Assembly: GCF_014324365.1 (NCBI RefSeq)
Contig: NZ_QEIG01000018.1
Coordinates: 124,001 to 188,000 of the forward strand
Direction: 5' to 3'
Length of the DNA: 64,000 bases
Source: Algoriphagus sp. AK58
Lineage (GTDB): Bacteria; Bacteroidota; Bacteroidia; Cytophagales; Cyclobacteriaceae
The notes beneath the pieces are model-generated. The model was not told the origin of the DNA. It did no database searches and was given only the letters and a program-made list of their open reading frames with translations. The position numbers and the translations under genes are program-made. Of the stretch, positions 1 to 7,015 are shown piece after piece. Every line of letters starts with the position of its first letter. Position 1 is the first letter of the stretch.

Positions 1-113
1 TAATAAACTGGAAATATAGTAGATGTAATCACAAGGCTGTACACCGAGTTTGCCCAGTCGTACATTGCCCAGGCACCTTGAATTTTATGTTTATTAGTAA
101 GAACAAGTTTCAT
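1..113 (-). CDS. UMF1-type MFS transporter, N-terminal fragment (cut by window edge)
   Basis: Only the first 37 codons lie in the window; the gene continues past the left edge. Read leftwards from the ATG at 113, the peptide has a basic start (KLVLTNKHKIQ) followed by GAWAMYDWANSVYSLVIT, which matches the first-helix signature (YDWANS) of the UMF1 branch of the major facilitator superfamily. Those proteins are 12-helix permeases of unclear substrate related to the fungal vacuolar efflux protein Atg22. It lies 61 bp downstream of the exbD gene, behind a hairpin terminator, so it is probably its own transcription unit. The family call rests on this short motif only. Confidence 0.7.
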   Translation of the reverse strand, partial: MKLVLTNKHKIQGAWAMYDWANSVYSLVITSTIFPVY

Positions 114-128
114 AACCTTCCAACAAAA

Positions 129-153
129 AAGCCATCCCGATAGGGGATGGCTT
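129..153 (-). terminator. Rho-independent terminator after the exb operon
   Basis: A 10-bp stem (AAGCCATCCC pairing with GGGATGGCTT around a short loop) is followed, in the minus direction, by six T residues. It lies 21 bp past the stop of the last exbD gene and separates the channel operon from the transporter gene. Confidence 0.85.
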
Positions 154-174
154 TAAATATACTCATTAAGAGAA

Positions 175-639
175 TTAATCTTGATAAATCTTGCCTGTGG
201 AGGCATAGAGTACGCGACGTGCGTCAGCATTCCTAAGTTCGGTCTGAACGTCAGAAATAGGACCCATTTTCACATCTTTGTCCACTTTCATGGAGATTGT
301 GATCAAACCTCGATCCGCTTCAGGAAGCTTATCTCTTTCTTGGTTAACCCACTGAACTATTTCAGTCGGAGTCACAAGAGCATCATTCGCCTGAACTCTT
401 GGCTCTGAACCATATAATCCGGTATTCTTTGGCTTACCAATGTATAAGTAAGAGATCAAAGTCTTCTTTTGAAGCTTTTGAAGCTGAGTAGCCTGAGGAA
501 TCTTTTGCTCTACGAGAATATCCTGCTCTCTCAATACTGTAGTCACCATGAAGAAGAACAACAGCATGAAAATGATATCTGGAAGCGCAGATGTAGGAAT
601 ACTTTCCTGAGTTTTGGTCTTTTTCTTAAACTTTGCCAT
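175..639 (-). CDS. exbD: ExbD/TolR-type proton-channel subunit
   Basis: ExbD subunit of an inner-membrane proton channel that energises TonB-dependent outer-membrane uptake. One membrane helix spans about residues 17-38 and carries the family's essential aspartate as D21 (motif ALPDIIFM). The lysine-rich N-terminus stays in the cytoplasm and the remaining ~115 residues form the periplasmic domain. At 154 aa it is close to E. coli ExbD (141 aa). It is the last gene of a four-gene run, one base after the preceding exbD, and is followed by a terminator. No tonB gene is in the window, so the receptor system served is not known. Confidence 0.93.
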   Translation of the reverse strand: MAKFKKKTKTQESIPTSALPDIIFMLLFFFMVTTVLREQDILVEQKIPQATQLQKLQKKTLISYLYIGKPKNTGLYGSEPRVQANDALVTPTEIVQWVNQERDKLPEADRGLITISMKVDKDVKMGPISDVQTELRNADARRVLYASTGKIYQD

Positions 640-640
640 A

Positions 641-1276
641 TCAGTTACCTCCTATTTTATCAGGTTCTGCGATAGAAATCGCCATAGGGATACCTTCTTT
701 TCCTTTATCTTGAAGAGCTTTGGAAGCTTCATCATCACCGGTCAATGCACGGTATTCATCAGCAGTCAATCCTACTCTTTCAGCATAAATATCAAAGTAA
801 GCCTTCTTGGCTAAGTCAAACACCTCCAAAAACACCTCGTAGCTAGTTCCACGGTTTGTCTTAATAGAGATTACTGCCTCTTTCGGATGGTCAGATGACT
901 CTGGTCGTCTTAGGGCTTGTCCCTGCAAAGATGCTGGCAATGTATTGAACAAGGCAGCTGCCTCTTCATCAGGTGCACCGAAATTCAAGATAAAGTCCTT
1001 GAACTCCTTGTCCAAGCCTTCTGCAGATCTTCTGTACTCACCTTCCACCAATAGATCATCATTGGCATTGATCAAGACATTGAAAATGTTTCTTTCATTT
1101 TTCTTGATATCTGGAGGCGGAACATTAGGATCGAGCTTCGGAGGAAGAATATTCAAAATACCCTTATCCGAAGCAATTGTAGTGGTTACGAGGAAGAAGA
1201 TCAACAACAGGAAGGCAATGTCTGCCATCGATCCTGCATTAACCTCCTGACTCATTCTACTTTTGCTCTTAGCCAT
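641..1276 (-). CDS. exbD: ExbD/TolR-type proton-channel subunit, long form
   Basis: A second ExbD with the same plan: short basic N-terminus, one helix at about residues 17-36 with the proton-relay aspartate D19 (GSMADIAFLL), then a periplasmic domain. At 211 aa it is about 60 residues longer than its neighbour; the extra length falls in the periplasmic part (roughly residues 65-130). Paired unequal ExbD proteins are known from Bacteroidota such as Flavobacterium psychrophilum, where exbD1 and exbD2 both accompany exbB. It starts one base after the stop of the 109-aa gene upstream and ends one base before the next exbD, so the three are surely co-translated. Confidence 0.93.
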   Translation of the reverse strand: MAKSKSRMSQEVNAGSMADIAFLLLIFFLVTTTIASDKGILNILPPKLDPNVPPPDIKKNERNIFNVLINANDDLLVEGEYRRSAEGLDKEFKDFILNFGAPDEEAAALFNTLPASLQGQALRRPESSDHPKEAVISIKTNRGTSYEVFLEVFDLAKKAYFDIYAERVGLTADEYRALTGDDEASKALQDKGKEGIPMAISIAEPDKIGGN

Positions 1277-1277
1277 A

Positions 1278-1607
1278 TTATTTAATAGCTTTATTAAGTT
1301 CTGTCAGTACAATTCCCGCTATGGCCACAATTGTGAGCACATAAGTCGTGATCATTAACCCTCCCACTAATTGAGACATTTCCGGAGTCAGGTTGAATGG
1401 TTCACCTTCGAACTTAGGAAGAACCTCATTGGAAGAGATCGAGTAGCAGATAAAGAACAAAACCAAGATAGCAACTACACCAAGGCCAGTTTTCATCAAA
1501 CTTTTCGGATCATCCAAGGATTTGATCAGCGGAAGAAGGACGGAGACCACTGCTCCAATTCCCACCAGCGCATAGCTCACATAGAGCATGATATCATAAG
1601 AATCCAT
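1278..1607 (-). CDS. Small three-helix membrane protein of the exb operon
   Basis: A 109-aa protein with three clear hydrophobic segments at about residues 7-27, 39-57 and 82-103, joined by short charged loops (KSLDDPKSLMKTG, SSNEVLPKFEGEP). It has no signal peptide or catalytic motif that I recognise. It lies between exbB and the two exbD genes, 52 bp after exbB and one base before exbD. That fixed position suggests an accessory or assembly factor of the channel; this is inference from context. I do not recognise a named family. Confidence 0.85.
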   Translation of the reverse strand: MDSYDIMLYVSYALVGIGAVVSVLLPLIKSLDDPKSLMKTGLGVVAILVLFFICYSISSNEVLPKFEGEPFNLTPEMSQLVGGLMITTYVLTIVAIAGIVLTELNKAIK

Positions 1608-1659
1608 AGTAATTTCTTTAGTTAATTAGAAAATGAGTTTGACAAAAGATTGGTAAGAA

Positions 1660-2430
1660 TTACTTACCGGTTAATTTGTGCTTCACCAACACGTCTACCA
1701 AAGAGATAGAAGCGTCTTCCATGTCATTAACCAAAGAGTCGATCTTTGCAACTAGGTAGTTGTAGAACAATTGAAGAATAATCGCAACGATCAAACCTGC
1801 TACGGTTGTCAAAAGAGCGATTTTAATACCACCGGCTACAATAGATGGAGAGATATCACCAGCCGCTTCGATGGTATCGAAAGCGAAGATCATACCGATT
1901 ACCGTACCCATGAAGCCCAACATTGGAGCAAGAGAGATGAAAAGAGAGATCCATACCAGACCTTTTTCCAAACGACCCATTTCTACTGAACCATAGGCAA
2001 TGATAGATTTTTCTACCATTTCAATACCTTCAGAATATCTCATCAAACCTTGAGTGAAGATAGAAGCTACAGGTCCTTTAGTGTTTTTGGTAACGTCTTT
2101 TGCCGCTTCAATACCACCAGAAGAAAGAGCATCTTCGATTTTGTTGATCAATTTCTTGGTGTTGGTAGTAGAAAGGTTCAAAGTGATAATTCTTTCCAAG
2201 GCAATAGCAAGACCCAAAATCAAGCAGATCAATACCGGAGTCATGTAAATTGGGTCACCCTCGATAAATTTCTCTTTAATTACTTGGTGAAAGCTCTGCT
2301 CCTCAGCCACGATTTCATCGTCAACTACTGTAGGAGAAGCAGGTGATGCTGCTGGTGCATCTTGAGCGTTTGCGAATACAGGAATGAATAGGATACCTGC
2401 GAGCATGAACAAAGCGATTAACTTTCTCAT
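1660..2430 (-). CDS. exbB: ExbB/TolQ/MotA-type proton-channel subunit
   Basis: ExbB, the pentameric partner of ExbD in the proton-driven motor for TonB-dependent transport. Residues 1-22 look like a signal peptide or extra helix (LIALFMLAGILFIPVFANA) followed by an Ala/Pro/acidic linker. Core helices are at about 61-83, 158-184 and 200-226. The second contains the family motif with the conserved glycines (LAPMLGFMGTVIGM) and the third the conserved GIKIALLTTVAGL. At 256 aa it is of usual length for the long Bacteroidota form. It heads the operon; a possible promoter lies at 2493-2525. Confidence 0.94.
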   Translation of the reverse strand: MRKLIALFMLAGILFIPVFANAQDAPAASPASPTVVDDEIVAEEQSFHQVIKEKFIEGDPIYMTPVLICLILGLAIALERIITLNLSTTNTKKLINKIEDALSSGGIEAAKDVTKNTKGPVASIFTQGLMRYSEGIEMVEKSIIAYGSVEMGRLEKGLVWISLFISLAPMLGFMGTVIGMIFAFDTIEAAGDISPSIVAGGIKIALLTTVAGLIVAIILQLFYNYLVAKIDSLVNDMEDASISLVDVLVKHKLTGK

Positions 2431-2937
2431 AATGTGTTTTTTAAATAGACTTTTGATAAAGGTTAAATGGTTTCCAGATTAAATCGAGGCTTTAAAGTTA
2501 TCATTTTTTAAATTCAAAAAACAAAGGTGTCTTTTTACTTTTTTGAAAGAATCCTCTGTTTAAAGCGAATTTGAGGCAATTTTTACACGAATGGATCGAT
2601 TTTCTTATCCTTCTTTCGATTTGCATTCATTCAAAAACGCCCCAGTTTCCAACGTTTAAATACCTGTCAACTTTTAAACCTATTGAATTTCAGTTGGAAA
2701 TAAAAATTAAAATTTTCTTTAGGTAGAATTAGGGGATGTAATAAAGATTTTTCGGTTGGATCTTATCCAACTTTGTGAGGCAATTGGATTTGACTTTCAT
2801 GAAATTTGGATAATCATATCATTCCTTATTCAAACTTTAAAAACAATTGTTCAATAATTGGGAGAGGTGACTGAAATGAAAAGTTATGCTTTAGGCAGGC
2901 AAAGAAACTTAACTTTTTTCTAAAATTTGGCTTTTTG
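2431..2937. other. Gene-free, AT-rich region upstream of exbB
   Basis: About 500 bp with no credible coding sequence on either strand. It holds the possible exbB promoter near 2500, a small hairpin GTTGGAT-CTT-ATCCAAC at 2755-2771, and at its right end (about 2905-2937) a decayed copy of the terminator hairpin that ends each 163-bp repeat unit. Otherwise I see nothing in it. Confidence 0.6.
2493..2525 (-). promoter_or_regulatory. Possible promoter of the exb operon
   Basis: Minus-strand TTTG (2525-2522), 21-base spacer, then TAACTTTA (2500-2493), one base off the Bacteroidota -7 consensus TAnnTTTG. It would give a leader of about 55 bases before exbB. The spacer is one base longer than in the better matches of this window. 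Confidence 0.35.
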
Positions 2938-3100
2938 GCAGAGAGGAAGGGATTGCTCGTACCCGCTACTACGCAGCACATCCGCTCGCGAATCTCCCTA
3001 CCGGTCGATTTCAAACCCGAGGGTTCTCATCCCTTCCACCACCTTCCATCAACTACTTTAAATAACAAAAGCCAACCTTATTTCTAAAGTTGGCTTTTTT
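2938..3100 (-). repeat. 163-bp tRNA-Ser-associated repeat, unit 1
   Basis: First of two head-to-tail units downstream of tRNA-Ser. On the plus strand it opens with the same 17 bases found at the tRNA 3' end (2938-2954) and closes with the same terminator hairpin as the tRNA (3068-3097). At 3019-3037 it has an inverted near-copy (17 of 19 bases) of the tRNA T-arm plus acceptor strand, so GGAAGGGAT and ATCCCTTCC can pair across ~90 bases. It differs from unit 2 only in a short block at about 2967-2976 and by one base near 3044. Confidence 0.85.
3068..3097 (-). terminator. Terminator inside repeat unit 1
   Basis: AAAGCCAAC pairs with GTTGGCTTT around a 12-base loop. In the minus direction (reading from unit 2 into unit 1) the hairpin is followed by TTGTTATTT, a weak T-run. 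Identical to the hairpin after the tRNA at 3231-3260. Confidence 0.65.
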
Positions 3101-3263
3101 GCAGAGAGGAAGGGATTGCTCGTACCCGCCTACCATGCCGCACATCCGCTCGCGAATCTCCCTACCGGTCGATTTCAAACCCGAGGGTTCTCATCCCTTC
3201 CACCACCTCCATCAACTACTTTAAATAACAAAAGCCAACCTTATTTCTAAAGTTGGCTTTTTT
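3101..3263 (-). repeat. 163-bp tRNA-Ser-associated repeat, unit 2
   Basis: Second unit, exactly the same length as unit 1 and directly abutting both it and the tRNA gene. It starts with the 17-base tRNA 3'-end copy (3101-3117), contains the inverted T-arm-like sequence at 3183-3201, and ends with the hairpin 3231-3260, which also acts as the terminator of the tRNA gene. The middle is rich in short self-complementary runs (for example TCGCGA), so a transcript would fold strongly. Confidence 0.85.
3231..3260 (-). terminator. Terminator of tRNA-Ser (end of repeat unit 2)
   Basis: Stem AAAGCCAAC / GTTGGCTTT, 4 bases past the tRNA 3' end in the minus direction. The T-run on its distal side (TTGTTATTT) is imperfect, so read-through into the repeat units is possible. 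Confidence 0.7.
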
Positions 3264-3264
3264 G

Positions 3265-3352
3265 CAGAGAGGAAGGGATTCGAACCCTCGATACCCTTTA
3301 GGGGTATACACACTTTCCAGGCGTGCTCCTTCAACCACTCGGACACCTCTCT
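3265..3352 (-). tRNA. tRNA-Ser (anticodon GGA)
   Basis: 88-nt class II tRNA on the minus strand. The acceptor stem AGAGAGG (3352-3346) pairs fully with CCTCTCT (3272-3266), discriminator G at 3265. The D-arm contains CCGAGTGGTTGAAGG, the anticodon loop reads CTGGAAA with anticodon GGA, the long variable arm is TATACCCCTAAAGGGTAT and the T-arm GAGGG-TTCGAAT-CCCTT. CCA is not encoded. It lies 93 bp after ansA on the same strand, has its own promoter at 3389-3420, and is followed by two repeat units made partly of its own 3' end. Confidence 0.97.
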
Positions 3353-3378
3353 GTAGGGTTGATCTAATCCGGTTTCTA

Positions 3379-3415
3379 AATCGGAGTGCAAAGAAAATTA
3401 TTATTCCCTCCGATT
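3379..3415. repeat. Inverted repeat overlapping the tRNA-Ser promoter
   Basis: AATCGGAG (3379-3386) and CTCCGATT (3408-3415), perfect 8-base arms 21 bases apart, enclosing the -7 box and most of the spacer. It could be an operator, or the remains of a terminator for ansA; there is no T-run to favour the second. Confidence 0.4.
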
Positions 3416-3420
3416 CCAAA
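3389..3420 (-). promoter_or_regulatory. Promoter of tRNA-Ser
   Basis: Minus-strand TTTG (3420-3417), exactly 20 bases, then TTTCTTTG (3396-3389), one base off TAnnTTTG. Transcription would start about 30 bases before the tRNA 5' end at 3352. The spacing equals that of the tRNA-Leu and rpmE2 promoters in this window. Confidence 0.65.
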
Positions 3421-3445
3421 CCGCAGTCGAAAATTCATTGAAAAA

Positions 3446-4513
3446 TCAAGCTGTAATTTCTCCTGCAATAGATTGAGTGAGCTTTAAGCAGATTTCCTCG
3501 CGGGAAAGGTTCTGTCCCAAAAGAAACATCAACTTGGTCACAGCTGCTTCTGTAGTCATGTCTGCACCGCTCACTACACCCACCGCCAAGAGTTCTTTAC
3601 TGGTTTCGTATCTTCCTTGGATTACCCGGCCACCATTACATTGGGAAACATTCAAAATAATTAGCCCTTTTTTGATCGCACGCTCCAAAGACTGCATAAA
3701 CCATGCTTCTGAGGGACTATTACCGGAACCATAGGTCTCTAAAACCACTCCCCTGAGCCCATCGATGGAAAAACAGGCATCCATGATTTTATCCGTTATA
3801 CCTGGAAAAAGCTTTAAAATCATCACCCGGTTGTCCAGGCTATTAAGGTTGACTAGCTTTCTGTTAGGCTCATACGGACGGATTGCATTGGTATTGTAAT
3901 CAATCACAATCCCAGCCTCAGCCAAAATCGGATAGTTTTCAGATTCAAATGCATCAAAATGGATACTTTGCACTTTTTTGGATCGATTGCCTCTTAGAAG
4001 CATATGATTGAAGAAAATGCAGACTTCGGGAACAATCGGTCTTCCATTGATTTTGGCGGTAGCAATCTCAAGAGAAGTCATAAGGTTCTCCCGTGCATCC
4101 GAACGCATGGCAGAAATAGGCAATTGTGCACCAGTAAAAATCACAGGCTTGTTTAACCCATTCAGCATGTAACTCAGCATTGACGCAGAATAGGCCATGG
4201 TGTCAGTTCCATGCAGCACGACAAACCCATCGTAGCTATCGTAATTCTCATAAATAATATAGGCCATATCCTTCCAATGACGCATAGTCACATTGGAGGA
4301 GTCGATGGGTTCTGGAAATGAAATCACCGTGATAGCGATGTTCATATTTGCCAGAATGGGTATTTTCTCCAAAATCTGCCCGAAATTGAAGGGTACTAAA
4401 GCTCCAGACTCATCATAAGCCATTCCCAAAGTGCCCCCAGTATATATAATCAATACAGAAGCAGTCTTTCCGGTCTTTAGGCCGGTGTTCAAACGGACAA
4501 TTTTATAATTCAT
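3446..4513 (-). CDS. ansA: L-asparaginase, cytoplasmic type I
   Basis: Hydrolyses L-asparagine to aspartate and ammonia. The two threonine/aspartate signature blocks are present: TGGTLGM at residues 25-31 and HGTDTMA at 101-107, with the catalytic threonines T28 and T103 and neighbouring D104. At 355 aa with no signal peptide it fits the cytoplasmic AnsA type (E. coli AnsA, 338 aa) rather than the secreted AnsB. It is the last gene of the seven-gene run 9618-3446 and overlaps the TatD gene by 4 bases (ATGA). There is no clear terminator before the tRNA-Ser promoter. Confidence 0.92.
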   Translation of the reverse strand: MNYKIVRLNTGLKTGKTASVLIIYTGGTLGMAYDESGALVPFNFGQILEKIPILANMNIAITVISFPEPIDSSNVTMRHWKDMAYIIYENYDSYDGFVVLHGTDTMAYSASMLSYMLNGLNKPVIFTGAQLPISAMRSDARENLMTSLEIATAKINGRPIVPEVCIFFNHMLLRGNRSKKVQSIHFDAFESENYPILAEAGIVIDYNTNAIRPYEPNRKLVNLNSLDNRVMILKLFPGITDKIMDACFSIDGLRGVVLETYGSGNSPSEAWFMQSLERAIKKGLIILNVSQCNGGRVIQGRYETSKELLAVGVVSGADMTTEAAVTKLMFLLGQNLSREEICLKLTQSIAGEITA

Positions 4514-5286
4514 TTTCCAATCTCCTTAAATAAACCGAGTGCATTGGCGCTTGTCACTTCAGCAACTTTTTCCAATGACAGCTCCAACAAATCCCCCACT
4601 TTTTTGGCAATCTCCGGGAGGTAGGCTGACGTGTTTCGCTTACCCCGATGAGGAACAGGTGCCAGATACGGAGCATCTGTCTCCAACACGAGATTATCCA
4701 AACCAAGATAAGGAATCACCTGATCCAATCCGCCATTTTTATACGTTACTACGCCGCCGATTCCAAGTAAAAACCCCATCTCAACGATCCTCTTGGCCTG
4801 ATCCAAGTTTCCGGTGAAGCAATGAAAAATCCCCTTTAGTTTACCGTCATGAGCATTTTCAATCAATTCGATCGTTTGATCAATTGACTCTCTGCAGTGC
4901 AAAACGATCGGAAGTTCTTTTTCCTTTGCCCATCCCACTTGGATCTTCAGTGCTTCTTTTTGAAGATCAAATGTGGTCTTATCCCAATAGAGATCAGTGC
5001 CAATCTCTCCGACTGCTGCAAACTCCCTTCGGTTAAGCCACTCCTCCATGACCTTGAGCTGATGTTCAAAATCCTCCTTCACATCACAGGGATGGAGTCC
5101 CATCATGGGAATGCAGAGATCTCCGTATCGGCTTTCACAGTCCAGCATGCGGTCTATGGTTTCCACATCCACATTAGGCATATAGATTCTGGTAATTCCT
5201 GCAGCCTTTATCTCCTCAATAACCTGATCTCTATCCGAATCAAACTTAGTTGAATAAATATGCGCGTGAGTATCGATCAGATTCAT
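4510..5286 (-). CDS. TatD-family metal-dependent hydrolase
   Basis: TIM-barrel metal hydrolase of the TatD family, whose studied members are 3'-5' DNA exonucleases or D-aminoacyl-tRNA deacylases. Metal ligands are visible as H7 and H9 in the N-terminal DTHAHIY, the glutamate in VGEIGTD, histidines in VLHCRES and HCFTGN, and the aspartate in ETDAPYLAP. I start the gene at the ATG at 5286, giving 258 aa; a longer frame would run 39 bases into the glycosyltransferase gene. The start overlaps the upstream stop as ATGA, and its own stop overlaps ansA in the same way. Confidence 0.92.
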   Translation of the reverse strand: MNLIDTHAHIYSTKFDSDRDQVIEEIKAAGITRIYMPNVDVETIDRMLDCESRYGDLCIPMMGLHPCDVKEDFEHQLKVMEEWLNRREFAAVGEIGTDLYWDKTTFDLQKEALKIQVGWAKEKELPIVLHCRESIDQTIELIENAHDGKLKGIFHCFTGNLDQAKRIVEMGFLLGIGGVVTYKNGGLDQVIPYLGLDNLVLETDAPYLAPVPHRGKRNTSAYLPEIAKKVGDLLELSLEKVAEVTSANALGLFKEIGK

Positions 5287-6389
5287 GGGTAATTTCTCGC
5301 TTTCCATTGGGTTTGGACAGGCCAAAAGTAATAAAGAATAGTTAGGGAAATGGCCAAAATCTGGTAAAAATCAAAGACGGACAATGAAATCAACTTCAGT
5401 TTTTGACCTGCTCTACTGGCAATTTGACTGAGAAATACTCCCTGAAAAATGATTTTCAACAACCAAACCCCAAGTCCCAAAAACAGGTGTTTGACCAAAA
5501 TGTAGCCAACTGCCGGAAAAAACAAAAACTGAATCCCCAACAGGATTTTCCATCCGGGGGAAAGCGACATCACCCCGTTCATCCATCGTTTTCTCTGACG
5601 AAGCAAATCCTTCCAATTCGCCTCCGCCTTGGTGATGACCAAGAGTTGAGGATTGACTTGGTGAACCAGCCTGTACCCTGCTTTTCTCACAGATCGGGAA
5701 ATTTCCAAATCTTCTGTAAGTGAGAAAGGGAGTCCCTCAAATCCCCCACTTTTCTCATAGGCTTCCCTACTGATAATCATATTATTGCCTAAGCCGGTAG
5801 TGGCATAACCCAAATCAGTGACCACTTTGACCATCCCCAAGGTATTCCACCAATCCAACTCTTGCATCCGTGAGAAAAGCCCCTTACTTCTGACTTGGGT
5901 AATTCCTATCAGGATTCCTAAGCCCTTTTCAAAACAAGACACCGCTTCCTTAATCCACGCTCGGGGAACTTGACAATCTGCATCCGTGAAAAAGAAAAGT
6001 TCTCCTTTTGCCTGTTTGGCCAAAATAGCAAGAGCATTTGCTTTCCCATTTGGATGAAAAAGTTTGGTCTGATCCGGTAATATGGAAATCAGCTTTCGGT
6101 TGGGATAACCTTCTGCCCAAATTTGGATTAAATCTGGGGTCTGATCTTCACTTTGATCATCTGCGAAAAGAATTTCCAATTTTTCTAAAGGATAATCCAG
6201 TTCGGACAAGCTCTTTAATAGACCTGGAAGATTCTCTTCTTCATTGCGGGCCGCCACAAGCACCGAAACCATTGGAAATTCACCCGCTTTTGCCTTTGAG
6301 TGATTTTTCCAGTTTTTTTTCACCAAAATCCAAAGAACCCCGAATTGGATGATCAAAAGGGCAGAAAAAAAAACAGAAATCCAGATCAT
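5283..6389 (-). CDS. Family 2 glycosyltransferase, membrane-anchored
   Basis: Transfers a sugar from a nucleotide donor, probably in surface polysaccharide or glycolipid synthesis. An N-terminal helix (about 2-23) precedes the GT-A domain. The four motifs of processive-type GT2 enzymes are in order: DD at 77-78, DAD at 136-138, TED at 225-227 and QRKRW at 265-269. Hydrophobic segments follow from about 280 to 355. It overlaps the deacetylase upstream and TatD downstream by 4 bases each. A second GT2 of like design heads the same operon, so the two may act in one pathway. The acceptor cannot be predicted. Confidence 0.9.
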   Translation of the reverse strand: MIWISVFFSALLIIQFGVLWILVKKNWKNHSKAKAGEFPMVSVLVAARNEEENLPGLLKSLSELDYPLEKLEILFADDQSEDQTPDLIQIWAEGYPNRKLISILPDQTKLFHPNGKANALAILAKQAKGELFFFTDADCQVPRAWIKEAVSCFEKGLGILIGITQVRSKGLFSRMQELDWWNTLGMVKVVTDLGYATTGLGNNMIISREAYEKSGGFEGLPFSLTEDLEISRSVRKAGYRLVHQVNPQLLVITKAEANWKDLLRQRKRWMNGVMSLSPGWKILLGIQFLFFPAVGYILVKHLFLGLGVWLLKIIFQGVFLSQIASRAGQKLKLISLSVFDFYQILAISLTILYYFWPVQTQWKARNYP

Positions 6390-7012
6390 AGTAGCGCGGT
6401 AATAAACCCATGGTCCTTCAAAAAATCCAAGTAATCGGGGAGAATATGCTGTAGGTGTCCATCTGTCTTTTCCTGATCGTGGAAGACTATGATTTGACCG
6501 GGGGAAGTCATGGGCTTCGCTGCATTTAGCAGGATATGAGGAGCAATGGATCGATCATAATCACCCGTAAGCAAGCTCCACATCACAATTTCTTTTTTCT
6601 GAGTAATCTGCCTGGCCTGCCATGGCGAAAGGATCCCGTATGGAGGGCGGAAGAGAATTGGGGTGAACCCCAGCTTGTCTTCAAAAATACGATCACAGGT
6701 ATTTACATTTTCTAAATAGACTTTCCCGGGAGTTTTCAAGCCATGAAGGTGGTGAAACGTGTGGTTTCCTGCCCGATGACCAGCTCCAAGAACTTCTTTT
6801 GCCAAGGAGTGATGCTTGCGCACATTGTCGCCAACCATGAAAAAAGTAGCTTTCTGATTTCTTTTGGCCAATTCTTCCAATACAAAATCAGTGATTACCG
6901 GTACGGGGCCATCATCAAAGGTCAGATAGACCTGTCTGTTTTCAGCGGGCCCTTCCCAAATTCTTTTAGGAAAAAATCGCTGAATCCACCTTGGAATCCG
7001 ATGCGGCTTCAT
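6386..7012 (-). CDS. Polysaccharide deacetylase (NodB-type, carbohydrate esterase 4)
   Basis: Removes acetyl groups from N-acetylated sugars in a polysaccharide or peptidoglycan. The NodB motifs are complete: TFDDG at 31-35 (catalytic base and metal-binding aspartate), the metal histidines in NHTFHH (H84 and H88), and RPPYG at 122-126, plus a C-terminal IIVFHD block with the motif-5 histidine. At 208 aa it is a bare catalytic domain without signal peptide, so cytoplasmic or membrane-associated action on a lipid-linked sugar is possible. It lies between a phosphatase gene (3-base gap) and a glycosyltransferase (4-base overlap), which suggests work on the product of that transferase. Confidence 0.92.
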   Translation of the reverse strand: MKPHRIPRWIQRFFPKRIWEGPAENRQVYLTFDDGPVPVITDFVLEELAKRNQKATFFMVGDNVRKHHSLAKEVLGAGHRAGNHTFHHLHGLKTPGKVYLENVNTCDRIFEDKLGFTPILFRPPYGILSPWQARQITQKKEIVMWSLLTGDYDRSIAPHILLNAAKPMTSPGQIIVFHDQEKTDGHLQHILPDYLDFLKDHGFITALL

Positions 7013-7015
7013 GGT

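Noticed and set aside
2826..3014. 62-aa frame (and a 67-aa one at 3216-3419) within the tRNA-Ser repeats
   Set aside because: They are translations of tRNA-derived sequence and terminators; no initiation context and a codon pattern that follows the repeat, not a protein.
2938..3263. CRISPR-like direct repeats
   Set aside because: Two 163-bp contiguous units without unique spacers; not a repeat-spacer array.
3265..3352. tRNA-Ser as an active integration site with an island
   Set aside because: 3' end copies are present, but no integrase, no foreign genes and no distant second copy in this window; kept only as a rival explanation.
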